Positions 26,816 through 37,307 of a stretch of 64,000 nucleotides of DNA are shown in pieces. Under the pieces are notes generated by a model. It saw only the letters and a list, made by a program, of their open reading frames with translations, did no database searches and had not been told where the DNA came from. The stretch is from Globodera rostochiensis (Eukaryota > Nematoda > Chromadorea > Rhabditida > Heteroderidae), in contig JAEVLN010000037.1 in NCBI GenBank assembly GCA_018350325.1, forward strand, positions 461,335 through 525,334. The letters are read 5' to 3'. The stretch's first letter is position 1, and every line of letters starts with the position of its first letter. The position numbers and the translations under genes were made by a program.

Positions 26816-27730
26816 TGTAAACTATTTTTGTGTCAGACTAATATGAAGAAAGTTATGGCGCTCGGCTTGCTCTAATTTGTTAGGATGGGCCTTAATTTGT
26901 TAGACCCCTTAAAAATATTATTTCAGCATTCTTTATACCGTTCGATTGCTGCCAACGAGCTGAGCACGTATATGTAAACTATTTTTGTGTCAGACTAATA
27001 TGAAGAAAGTTATGGCGCTCGGCTTGCTCTAATTTGTTAGGATGGGCCTTAATTTGTTAGACCCCTTAAACTTCATATTATTTCAGCATTCTTTATACCG
27101 TTCGATTGCTGCCCACGAGCTGAGCACGTATTTTGTGTCAGACTAATATGAAGAAAGTTATGGCGCTCGGCTTGCTCTAATTTGTTAGGATGGGCCTTAA
27201 TTTGTTAGACCCCTTAAACTTCATATTATTTCAGCATTCTTTATACGTCCTATTGCTGCCGCTGAGCACGTATATGTAAACTATTTTTGTGTCAGACTAA
27301 TATGAAGAAAGTTATGGCGCTCGGCTTGCTCTAATTTGTTAGGATGGGCCTTAATTTGTTAGACCCCTTAAACTTCATATTATTTCAGCATTCTTTATAC
27401 GTCCTATTGCTGCCGCTGAGCACGTATATGTAAACTATTTTTGTGTCAGACTAATATGAAGAAAGTTATGGCGCTCGGCTTGCTCTAATTTGTTAGGATG
27501 GGCCTTAATTTGTTAGACCCCTTAAACTTCATATTATTTCAGCATTCTTTATACCGTTCGATTGCTGCCAACGAGCTGAGCACGTATATGTAAACTATTT
27601 TTGTGTCAGACTAATATGAAGAAAGTTATGGCGCTCGGCTTGCTCTAATTTGTTAGGACGGGCCTTAATTTGTTAGACCCCTTAAACTTCTTATTATTTC
27701 AGCAATACACCGTTCGATTCCTGCCCACGA
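26816..27730 (-). repeat. satellite-variant array in the palindrome spacer
   Basis: Six units of about 150-155 bp related to the 160-bp satellite, each with TTTTTGTGTCAGACTAATAT and AAGTTATGGCGCTCGGCTTG. Several pairs are nearly identical. They differ from the 22-24 kb array in the subterminal part (TTTCAGCATTCTTTATACCG). Confidence 0.9.
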
Positions 27731-27739
27731 GCTGAGCAC

Positions 27740-28943
27740 CAGGGATGGGCAAAATCGGAAAATAAAATCCGAAACCCGAAATCCGAAATTCCGAAATCGA
27801 AAATAAAAGCCGAAACCCGAAATCCGAAATTCCGAAACCCCAAAAATCCCGAAATTTCCGAAATTCCGAAACCCGAAATCCGAAATTTTTTCAAGTGAAA
27901 TTTTTGCATACGAATCTGCAAAAATTTTGAGTCGCTCTTGACTCTAAGCAAGTTATAGCTCCTTAAGTTGACAAACCCATAGGGGGGACCTTTTTGTCAA
28001 ATTTGCAAATATTTTATATCTAAAATTGTCTGAAAATAGGTTCCTGATGCACTGATTACCAAAAAAAATTTGTATTTCTAATTATAATTAACAACTTTGC
28101 GGTGAATTTAGGGGTGTATATTTTTCCGTTTTTTTCGTTAAAAAGGGCTTTTTAACGGAAACGGAAAAATTTGCAATAAAGTAAAAAATTATTTTTTTAA
28201 AATAATTATTTTGTAAATATTTTTTGAAATTAACAGTATTCACTTTAAAAAATTTTAAAGGATGTCTTTTTCAGCGGCCTTCTAAGTCTATTTTAAGCTT
28301 TTAGAGGTGGGAGGGGGTCGGCGGTGCCGATAGGCGCCGCCGGAGAAAATTTTGAATTTTTGACTCAATTTGTTAAGAGCTTTGCAACCAAAATTTTAAA
28401 AATACGGTAATTTTTGAAAATAGAAGAGGTCCGGTGGCGCCGATAGGCGCCTCCGGGAAAATTTTTTGAAGATTTTAATGAATCTTGTTAAGAAATTGGC
28501 TTTTCTGAAATTTTATGGCACTAAAGTAATTTACGATCACTCAACTTTGAACAAAATTATAAATTTTTTAAATATTCAGCGAATTTGTACAACCAAAAAA
28601 TGAAATGAAAACTTGTGAATTGTTATATAAAATATTTTTAAAAAATGGGAAATTTAAAAAAATTTTTGGAATTGTTTACTCGACAGTAATTGTTCAGAGA
28701 AAGTTGGAAAAAATCATTAACACAGTAGGGGACCCGAACCCACACCCAAAGTTCAACTGACCACACCACTCACCACTATACCAACACCAAACTGCTCATT
28801 TGCTCAAAAATCCCATTCTTAGGGGTGTAAAATCCGAAATTTTGCTCTAATTCCGAAATCCGAAACCCGAAATCCGAAACGGCCAAAAAACCCGAAATTT
28901 CCGAAATTCCGAAACCCGAAATCCGAAATTTTGCCCATCCCTG
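27740..28943. mobile_element. 1.2-kb hAT-like element inserted in satellite
   Basis: Ends CAGGGATGGGCAAAAT / ATTTTGCCCATCCCTG, a typical hAT terminus, with a perfect 8-bp duplication CTGAGCAC at 27732-27739 and 28944-28951. The target lies in the satellite motif GAGCTGAGCACG. Contains AATCCGAAACCCGAAATC arrays. The mirror copy in the left arm (from 25294) lacks this direct duplication, so the right copy is probably the original insertion. A related copy is at 35610-35830. Confidence 0.85.
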
Positions 28944-29842
28944 CTGAGCACGTTTATGTAAACGCTTTTTGCGTGAGACGAATATGATGAAAGTTATGGC
29001 GCTAGGCTTGCGTTGATTTTCTAGGATTTTCCTTAATTTGTTAGACCCCTTAAACTTCATAATATTTCTTCTTTCTATACACCGTTCGGTTCCTGCCCAC
29101 GAGCTGAGCACGTATATGTAAACGCTTTTTGCGTGAGACAAATATGAAGAAAGTATGCATTGATTTGCTTGGATTTTCCTTAATTTGTTAGACCCCTTAA
29201 ACTTCATAATATTTCTTCTTTCTATACACCGTTCGGTTCCTGCCCACGAACTGAGCACGTATATGTAAACTCTTTTTGCGTAAGACTTATATGAAGAAAG
29301 TTATGGCGCTCGGCTTGCTCTAATTTGTTAGACCCCTTAAACTTCATAATAGTTCTTCATTTTATATACCGTTCGATTCCTGCCCACGAGCTGAGCACGT
29401 ATATGTAAACGCTTTTGCGTGAAACGATATCAAGAAAGTTTTTTATTAAAACCCAATAGAATTTTGACAATTTATACCATCAAAAAATTGATAATTACCA
29501 GTAAAATATAAATGAATTACTTTTAAATACAACACATACAGATAAAAGATTATACGTATCGATCGAGTAAAATAAATACTTCAAAGTGTTCATCGAGTAG
29601 TGCTATTTGTCCTGGTCTTAAATTTAAAAAAGTTAAAATGGACAGTCAGTGCCCTATCGAACCATATGGCAAATTAATCTTTGTCAATTACTGATTAAAA
29701 TTACGGATATTGGAAAAATCCGTACATTCAAAATAGCGGTAATCCGACGTCCACCGTGTAAAAACTTGGGCGGCTGGATTTAAACCAGCGTCCTCCTGAC
29801 GGATTGAATTGCTAGGACCGCTACAATACGCCGCATTCCATA

Positions 29843-32411
29843 CAGGGGTGGACTAAATTTCGTTTCGGTTGAGTGTTTTTCATTGGGTTTTGGGTTTCGT
29901 TTTCGTGTTTCGTTTTCGTCCTAGAATTTTTTTCGATTCGTTTCGTTTTCTTGAATGAAAAAAAATTTCGGTTTTCGTTTCCTGAATGAAAAAAAAAATA
30001 TTTTTTTCGTTTCGTTTTCGAAACTGAAAAATTTTACGTAAAACCCAAAAAAATTTACACCCCTAAAGAATGGTTTTGGAGATAATTTTAATTTTATGGG
30101 GGATAATCTAGTGTAGTGTTCGGCAAATGGGGTTTTTCGGTATTCGGTATCGGTATTTCGGTATAATACCGATACCGAAAAAATACCGAAATCTCACATT
30201 TTTTTCCAAAAAAATACTGATAAATTCCGGTCAAAAAAATTCGGTATACCGACCGGTATTCGGTATTTTTTGGAAATTTTGAATTTCAATTTAAAATGAA
30301 CAAAACTTTTATTCAATACTTATAATTGATTATTGGCAGTGTTTTGTTGAGTAATAAGCTTCAGCGTTTCCGGGTTCATTTCAATTGAGTTTGAAGAAAA
30401 ACCTTTTTTTTGGATGAACCCAATAGGACCCCTCTTTGGGAAAACTGAATTTTGACAAAAAATTGACAAACATTTAAATTTTAAAAAAATGATTAATTTT
30501 ATGCATTTTTTAGATTTTATTTTATTTGAATATATCAACTTAAGCTGAGATTTGTATTCCTTAAAAATTCACCCAATTTTTGCTGAGCGAAAAACTCGAG
30601 ACTTTTCTAGAGTCGATACTCTAGATCGAGACTCTCGTGCATCACTACCAAACTATCAAAAATCTGAAATTTTGTAAATTTTTAGAAATATTTTCTCCGC
30701 CATATAATGCTCACCGATTCAAAAATAAAAATTTCACCGGTGCGGATACGAACCCCCACCTGATTCCCCAAGAGAAACACACTCACCAATATACCAAACT
30801 AGTGTCGAGTTGAGTAAAATCATTCAAAAGTATCCATTTTTCAAAATACCGAAATACCGAAAAATACCGCGGTATTCCGAGATGCTCGGTATCGGTATTT
30901 CGGTAAAATACCGAAAAAAACCAATACCGAAAAAATACTGAAATCTCAAATATTATCGGTATCCGGTATTTCGGTATAAATACCGAAAAAAATACCGCGG
31001 TAATACCGAAAAATACCGCGGTATTCCGAGATGCTCGGTATCGGTATTTCGGTAAAATACCGAAAAAAACCGATACCGAAAAAATACTGAAATCTCAAAT
31101 ATTATCGGTATCCGGTATTTCGGTATAAATACCGAAAAAAATACCGCGGTAATACCGAAAAATACCGCGGTATTCCGAGATGCTCGGTATCGGTATTTCG
31201 GTAAAATACCGAAAAAAACCGATACCGTGCCGAACTAGTGTTTGACACCCCAATGGCTGGTGTAGTGGTTAGTGCTGACATCTTTCGTTTTATCATTTGT
31301 AAGATTCGATTTCCCGGATCTTCGGTTCTCTTTTATGAATGTTTTGTGCAGAAATTTGTTTTTAAAAACAAATTAACTTACACAAATCGTATGCTTTTTC
31401 TTAATTTTCATTCAAACCCAAAGGAAAATTATGAATTTTTGGATCTATTTTCATAACAAAAACCGATCAAAATAAAAAAAATTTCTCGACTCCCCCCGCA
31501 TCCACAGAGGTGCCAACTCACCTTGGAGAAAATATGGCCATCGGGCAAAAATATGGCATTTTCAAAAAAATTTTTTGAAGGGAAGTGGGTGGGTCGACGG
31601 TGCTGCTAGGTGCTTCCAAATTTTTGAAGATCAAGGAACGCTATTTTTGGAAAATTCTTATTTTTCCCTCAAAAAATAAGAAGTTTTCACAAAATTCTAA
31701 AATAAATTGGCATCCCTGCTTAATTATTTTACTTTTCCCTTTCATCAGAAAATCTTGAAAAGCAATTGGTTTTGCATCATAATTTGTTGATCAATGGTTT
31801 TGCTTATGATAAATTTTGTTTAAAATTTACCGTTTTCGTTTCGGTACCCCGCAATTGGGCGGCACTTGGGCGCGCACGATTGAACGCCGACTTGTTCGTT
31901 AAAACTTTGTTCAAAGTCAACCAAACCAAACATTCTTGGTATCATTTGAAAGCATGTAATATGTCAAAGCTTACAAAGGCAAAAGCTAAGCGATTCGACT
32001 TAAACAAAGAAAGTTATGACGTCACCACGACATTTTCACAGGTTTTAAACCTATAACTTTTTGAAAAGACGAATCGGTTAGCTTTAGCTTCATCAAAGGT
32101 TCAGCATTCTGATAGCTTTTGTATGAGACCAATTTTGTTTGGTTGGCTTCGGGCGCCGAATCGTGCCGGCGCCCAATCGTGCGCGCCCAATCGTGCCGCG
32201 CCCAATCGTGCGCGCCCAATCGTGGTGATCCGTTTCGTTTTGTACGAAACGTATATTTTTTCGTTTTCGTTTTCGTCCTAGAATTTTTTTTCGTTTCGGT
32301 TTCGTTTTCATAAATGAAAAAAAAAATTTTCGTTTCGTGTTTCGGTTTTGTCCTAAAAAAAATTTTCGTTACGTTTTCGAAAATGAAAAATCGAGTTTTC
32401 GTCCACCCCTG
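29843..32411. mobile_element. 2.6-kb hAT-like composite element
   Basis: Ends CAGGGGTGGACTAAATTTCG and the inverse of CAGGGGTGGACGAAAACTCG. Flanking octamers ATTCCATA (29835-29842) and CTCCCATA (32412-32419) match at 6 of 8. Subterminal arrays of TTCGTTTTCGT on both sides. Nested within: a TAGTGTTCGGCA-ended element (30114-31237), tRNA-like segments on minus (about 30735-30805) and plus (31255-31315), and part of a GATTCGGCGCGCA-type foldback (31850-32235). No transposase found. Confidence 0.65.
30838..31225. repeat. 150-bp tandem repeat made of CGGTATTTCGGTA palindromes
   Basis: AGATGCTCGGTATCGGTATT recurs at about 30880, 31030 and 31180, giving a 150-bp period over 2.6 copies. Units are built of ACCGCGGTATT and CGGTATTTCGGTA and are nearly identical. 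Related ends occur at 30114-30270 and 42691-42760. Confidence 0.85.
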
Positions 32412-32749
32412 CTCCCATAGAGGCGTTAGAATTGGGCAGTGAAAGTCCTTACAATATTACGACAAATCACTCGTCTATTGCCCATTTTAGGAATACTCCA
32501 TTTGTTCCTACTTTGCTAAATCACGTATTTTTGTTCTGACTGTCGCGTTTAGTCCAGGGTTGCCACGGGTTACCCGAAACCCGAGAGCCGAACCCCGGCC
32601 TTTTTCTCGACCCGAGACCCGACCCGAGGTTTTTTGGACCGACCTGATCCGAAACCCGACCCGACAATCAACCCGCGGCAACCCTGGTTTAATCCAATCG
32701 GCCCTTTGTGAACTACTGGCCAAGGTCTCGAGAAGAAACAATGAAAGAG

Positions 32750-34456
32750 TCACCACCCACTTTTTGCTGTTGAATTATTGGCGTAACCGCCATTCTGCTG
32801 CTGTTGGGATGTTTGCTGATGCTGATTTGGCTGTTGGACCATTTTGGAGGTTGTTGACGTAGACGACGGCCCCTCGTCGCTTCCGCCTGTGTTCAGCTGC
32901 TGAGTTAATCGATCCGCCAACAAGCCCGGGTCCGACGTGTTCTCCACGCCCAAATCCGCCAATGCATTTCTTCTTAACTAATTTATTTCCAGAAGAGATT
33001 AGAAGAAATGTGGCCGAGTTGGAACCCCAAAAACAAAGGCACTATTGAGGGTTCGAATCCCCTCCATGTAATTGATTGAATTTTATCAATTTTCATTTAA
33101 TTGGGAAGAGCCAAATTCCATAATTGCTTCATACCCACCAAACCCAAACAAAGTCGGTATCAATTGAAAGCTCATGATGAGTAGAACTAATTTGTAAGCA
33201 TAAGCTAAACTAGGTGAAGATGCTAGAAAATTTGAGCTTCCTAATGATACCATGTATATTCAATTTGGTTGAGTTTGAAAAAAGTTATAACTGTTGGCAC
33301 ATGTTTGCATATGGATTTTTGGCTTAAATGACTATATGTCTGTCTCTTCAAACTTAATCAAATCAGAAAATTTGGTGTCATTTGAAAGCTCAGATTATTT
33401 ATAAAATATGTTCTAGCGGGAGATGGGCTCGTCTAAAAAAATGTTACAAGGTCAAATTGGCCAAAAAAATCGGGTTTTTCATTCGTTAGGCCTAACTTTC
33501 TTGAGAGCCATCCAATCGCTTAGTTCTTGCTTACAAATAGCTTCTACAAACAAAAAGCTTTCGAATGGTACTAAATTCGTACGATTGTTCTTGCTCAATA
33601 ATTTTCTTTTTGCCATCTAATTCATTAAAAAAATAAATGTTTGGAAAATTAATTTTTTCCAAAAATCCTGGGCCGCATTCATTAACCATGATACTGTAAA
33701 ACGATAAGTTATTTTGTTTTCTAGGGATGGTGAAAGTTTGGAGATAATCTGTAGGTGTAGAAAAAAGTTATTAGGTGTGAAGTGCGGGATGGTCAAAATT
33801 TTTATTAAAAAAGGTGAGAGAGAACGCTAAACGAGAGAAAGTTAGAGAAAGAAAGGAAATTTGTTTAATTCTCTCGCACTCTCTATTTATTGGCACACAT
33901 CTCGTTTTTTGAGCCCCTGTGTGCATCCTTTTAATCATTTAGGGGGTACGGGTAGGGGTCAGTCCCGTCCTGGCCAGTCCCGTCCCAGCGACTTTGAGAC
34001 ATCATAACTTTATTTACACTAGACTAAATACTTAAGCCTTATACCATTGGAAAGCTCTAGATGAATAGAAAGTATTTATAAAACTAAACAAAGCAGTAAA
34101 TCAAAGTTTAAAAAAAGTTATGATTAGAAAACTACAAAAAATCCCGATTTTTGCTAATTTTACATTATAACTTTTTTGAAGCTTATCAACCATTTCAACT
34201 TTGTTGTAATGCTTCTTCTACTCATTTAGAGCTTTCGAATGGTATAAGGCTTAACTGTTTGGTGCAGGTTGAGAGGAGTTTTGATGCTTCAAAGTCGCTG
34301 GGACGGGACTGGCCGGGACGGGACTGGCCCGCTTCGTCATTTTGGGGTTTTTTTTAATTTTTGTTTTAAGTTTTTTGTTTACCTTCCTATCCTTCCTGAA
34401 GCAACAAAAGAATCAAGTTCGGATGAATTATTGTCGTCCTGCTGCAGTTCGCCCAT
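32750..34456 (-). CDS. cAMP-dependent protein kinase inhibitor, PKI family (98 aa, 2 exons)
   Basis: A small heat-stable pseudosubstrate inhibitor of the PKA catalytic subunit. Exons (minus) 34456-34383 and 32972-32750, joined in phase 2 across a 1.4-kb GT-AG intron. The junction rebuilds the inhibitory motif FVASGRIGRRNALAD. It carries F17 (position of vertebrate PKI Phe10), R22, then R25-R26-N27-A28-L29, with Ala where a substrate would have Ser. Spacing is identical to vertebrate PKI (FIASGRTGRRNAIHD). The acidic segment before it (DDNNSSELDS) also fits. The stretch LLADRLTQQL could act as the leucine-rich nuclear export signal seen in PKIs. The C-terminus is low-complexity and Gln/Ser/Thr-rich. 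An in-frame ATG 36 codons upstream is less likely as the start. The intron contains a foldback element and a tRNA-like segment. Confidence 0.88.
33005..33071 (+). repeat. tRNA-like relic in the PKI intron
   Basis: TGGCCGAGTTGG (33011-33022) matches a Ser/Leu-tRNA A-box and GGTTCGAATCC (33050-33060) is a perfect B-box, followed by a CC-rich T-stem partner. The acceptor ends do not pair well and the anticodon arm is not clear, so this is a degraded tRNA or SINE head rather than a functional tRNA. Confidence 0.45.
33955..34334. mobile_element. foldback element with AGTCCCGTCC/GGACGGGACT ends
   Basis: Left end GTCAGTCCCGTCCTGGCCAG, then CCCAGCGACTTTGAGACATC. The right end is the inverse, GCTTCAAAGTCGCTGGGACG then GGACTGGCCGGGACG. 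The interior has two inverted ATAACTTT blocks and AAAGCTCTAGATGAATAGAA. Same terminal family as 16621-16991. Lies within the PKI intron. Confidence 0.7.
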
Positions 34457-35027
34457 CAATATCAAAAGGTGCAGCAGCAGTGTGAGTGAGAATCGATTTT
34501 GATTACTATCTATCCTTTCGTCGCCTTCGTCAAAAAGTGTAAATCTCCCACAAATTCCATCCAATTCCTCCTACATAATTTATAAGCCAACCCCATCAAT
34601 GAATGGTTTACGTAAACGAACTTATGCATTTCATAAAAAAATTCAAAAAACCATCTGTTCTATATAAGAAAAAGTTTCTTTTTCTTTTCGAAGACAAACC
34701 AATTTCTTTTCGTTTAGTTTGTTAAAAAACCCAATCAATCATCCTATGTATGTACATCAAAAAACAATTGATCGACAAATTAATGGATGTGTTAAAACTA
34801 GTAGAAAGGGACGGCGCCGATTTCCGGCATTTTGGGCTCGGAAGGTCCCGGAATTCCGATTTCCTTCCTAGTCATCTCTGTAGGAACATATAAAAGCCTA
34901 ACACGTACTGCAGTGGCTTCCTTCTCGTCTTCGTGTTAAAGGCGTTAACCCCAGGTTAACGCCTTAACCCGGGTTTATTGTTAACCCTGGTTAACGAAAC
35001 TTAACCCCGGCTTATTTAAATGAACTG
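34457..35027. other. upstream region of PKI, no gene
   Basis: Presumed PKI promoter region with a TATA-like site at 34664. The last 80 bases have GGTTAACGCCTTAACCCGGG palindromes, which recur near 36220 and 36420 in inverse orientation and may mark another composite element. Confidence 0.4.
34664..34673 (-). promoter_or_regulatory. possible TATA box of the PKI gene
   Basis: TCTATATAAG on plus reads CTTATATAGA on minus, about 210 bases upstream of the PKI start codon and in a stretch free of recognised repeats. The position is plausible for a promoter with a long leader. Confidence 0.3.
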
Positions 35028-35316
35028 ACCCCGACTCGTTTCCAGCCAACACGTTCCCACCCCGACTCGTTCCCTTTACCCCGACTCGTTCCCCATAATA
35101 AAAATGACAAAACCCCTCAAAATTCGTACAAAGAATCGGATTCTAGGCCCCGGTATACCCCGAGAAAGACCTTTTTATCGACTTTGGAAATCAAAATGTT
35201 TTTTAAAGTCGGGGTAAATGGAACGAGTCGGAGTAAAGAGAACGAATCGGGGTAAAGAGAACGAGTCGGGGTAAAGGGAACGAGTCGGGGGTGGGGAACG
35301 AGTTGGGGTTTTACCA
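35028..35316. mobile_element. foldback element with CCCCGACTCGTTCCC terminal arrays
   Basis: The left end has three to four copies of CCCCGACTCGTTCCCTTTA-like motifs and the right end has four or more inverted copies (AACGAGTCGGGGTAAAG). The interior has GATTCTAGGCCCCGGTATAC. A half-array of a CCCCGATTCGTTCCC variant lies at 58505-58637. Confidence 0.7.
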
Positions 35317-35337
35317 TTTGAATTTGCTTTGCTCATC

Positions 35338-36216
35338 GGTACTTTTCCGTTATAAACCCCCCCCCCCCCACCAAATTTGCTGAAAACATCAGATAAGCGT
35401 TTTCAAGGGTGCTGATCACGAATCTGATCTTTCTAACAACATCTATGATTTTGTAAAAATGATTTTTATTTATTGTTTTCATCATTAATCACCCAAAACC
35501 GGTTTTATAGGTTTCCTTAGGTGCTGAACTGATGGAACAAGGGCCTAGGCCTAAGCCGTCTAGAGCTTAGGGGTTCTCTCTGGATGTCTTAGGCTTAAGC
35601 CTAATGACCAGGGATGGGCAAAATTTCGGATTTTGGAAATTTCGGGTTTTTGGCCGTTTGGGATTTCGGAATTTGAGTAAAATTTCGGATTTTACACCCC
35701 TAAGAAAGGGATTTTTGAAGAAGAGAGCAGTTTTGGTGTTGGTGTAGTGGTGAGTTGTGCGGGCAGTTGAACTTTGGGTGTGGGTTCAGGTCCCCGACTG
35801 TGTTATAATTTTTTCTGAGATTTGTTAAAATATTCAAAAAATTTAGAGTAGTTTTGAGCCTTGGCCCTATGCCTGCTTAGGCCTAAGCCTAACGAACCCT
35901 AAGTCTCTCTCTACCTTTTGGGTGATTAATGGTGAAAACAATAAATAAAAATTTTTCAAAATCATAGATGTTGTCAGGTCTTAAAAATATTGTCAGATTC
36001 GTAATCAGCACCCTTGAAAACCCCATACCGTGTTACCTCTTTTAATCGAAAAATGCACCCTAAAGATTGATTTTTTTTCGCATTAGCCTCACCGAAAAAA
36101 AGAGGGTGGGATTATTAGAGGGCGGGATAATTAGAGAGGGTGGGATTAAAAGAGAGTTTACGGTATCTGATGTTTTCAGCAAATTTGGAGAGGGGGTCGT
36201 ATAACGGAAAAGTACC
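35338..36216. mobile_element. hAT-like element, GGTACTTTTCCGTT family, copy 1 (879 bp)
   Basis: Ends GGTACTTTTCCGTTAT / ATAACGGAAAAGTACC with a perfect 8-bp duplication TGCTCATC (35330-35337 and 36217-36224). A subterminal block CAAATTTGCTGAAAACATCA is inverted at the other end. Nested inside: a CAGGGATGGGCAAAAT copy (35610 on), AGGCCTAAGCC palindromes, and a pogo-like MITE (36026-36166). No coding sequence. Confidence 0.9.
36026..36166. mobile_element. pogo-like MITE
   Basis: Begins TACCGTGTTACCTCTTTTAA and ends in an inverse (GGATTAAAAGAGAG, then TTTACGGTA). The TA-CCG ends match the pogo-type element at 19603-20977. It is inside the GGTACTTTTCC copy 1. Confidence 0.65.
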
Positions 36217-36224
36217 TGCTCATC

Positions 36225-37307
36225 TAACCCGGGTTTATTTTTTCTTAAGGATTCTTACCCCAACTCGAGGTAGGAACTAACAAAAAAATTTTTTGTGTTT
36301 CTAATTTCATTTAAAAATTGAGTTTTAATCATCTCAAGATTTAAACATTGAAATAATTAAAAATTTTACAAAGTAATAAGAGTAAAAATTGAAGGAGGGA
36401 GGGAATAAACCCGCGTTTATTTAACCCGGGTTAAATATGAGTAAGCCGGTTAAGCTCGGGCGACGAAAAAGAGGCCCCAGCTGTTGAAAAAAATTAAGAA
36501 ATTTTATGCATATTTATATGTAAGTGTAAGTGGAGAGTTACATTTAAGAAATTGGTGAATCGATTTTTGGCTTGACAACGACGGAAAACGGCGGAATTTG
36601 TGTGTGTGCTCCACATACATATAAATGTGTGCGGTGCTGTGCATTTATGTCTGTGTCAATGCCAATTTTAGTCATTGCTTTCCATTCCCCCAAGGGGGTA
36701 TATATATGTGAGAGTTTTGGTGGGTTTATTCTACATAGCGAACAAAAAAAAAAATTTCGGCAATTACAGCTAGCAATGCCATTTTAATATTGACAGTGGC
36801 ACATTTACATGTTTCGCAAAGAAAACGAACTATCTGTAATTACGTATGTTTTAACATTTTTTTGCACACTTTATTAAAGCCGGATTTATTCAAGTTTTTT
36901 CGGGAACCGAATCTTGAAAAAATTTTGTTCGAAATCTTTAGAGTGGACTTTTGGGTCTGAGTAAGATCTCGATCTCGAATATTGAAACCTAACTAGCTTT
37001 TTTTTGCAACTCAGAAGCTTATTTTAATTTTCAAATTTTTAGAACAACAACAATAGAAAACTTTCAGGCCTGATGTACTATTCAATATAATTTAATTTAA
37101 TAATGTCTTTTTCTGTTACGGATCTCATCAAAATCATCACAAAAGATGCGATTAAAGTATTTTTTTAACTCTCGTCGTTGCTCTTCAGGAAAATATTTTT
37201 TTAGTAAAAAAGTTTCATGTTTATTGCTTAACTAAAACAATATTCCTGGGTTGTGGAGCGACTTTTGAATTAATCAATCATTTTATAAATTAATTTATTT
37301 AAGAAGA
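36225..37307. other. intergenic upstream of GnT-I, no gene
   Basis: AT-rich, with some GGGTTTATTTAACCCGGG motifs at 36230 and 36410. No splice-bounded exon seen. The 71-codon frame near 36572 has no recognisable features. Confidence 0.45.

Larger units (their letters stand above)
24601..29636. repeat. large inverted repeat with 1.79-kb arms
   Basis: Arms 24601-26388 and 27848-29636 are reverse complements in register. Paired coordinates sum to about 54237 at both ends, so there is almost no net indel, and a 160-codon frame reads identically in both arms. Each arm holds a tRNA-like segment, two CGG hairpins, an AATTTCGGATTTCGG block and satellite-variant units. The spacer (26389-27847) has a third partial copy (26466-26815) and six more satellite-variant units. 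No protein gene. It may be a true palindrome or partly an assembly product. Confidence 0.9.

Noticed and set aside
33005..33071. Functional tRNA gene (Ser/Leu type)
   Set aside because: A- and B-boxes are good, but the acceptor stem does not pair and no proper anticodon arm is visible, so I list it only as tRNA-like.
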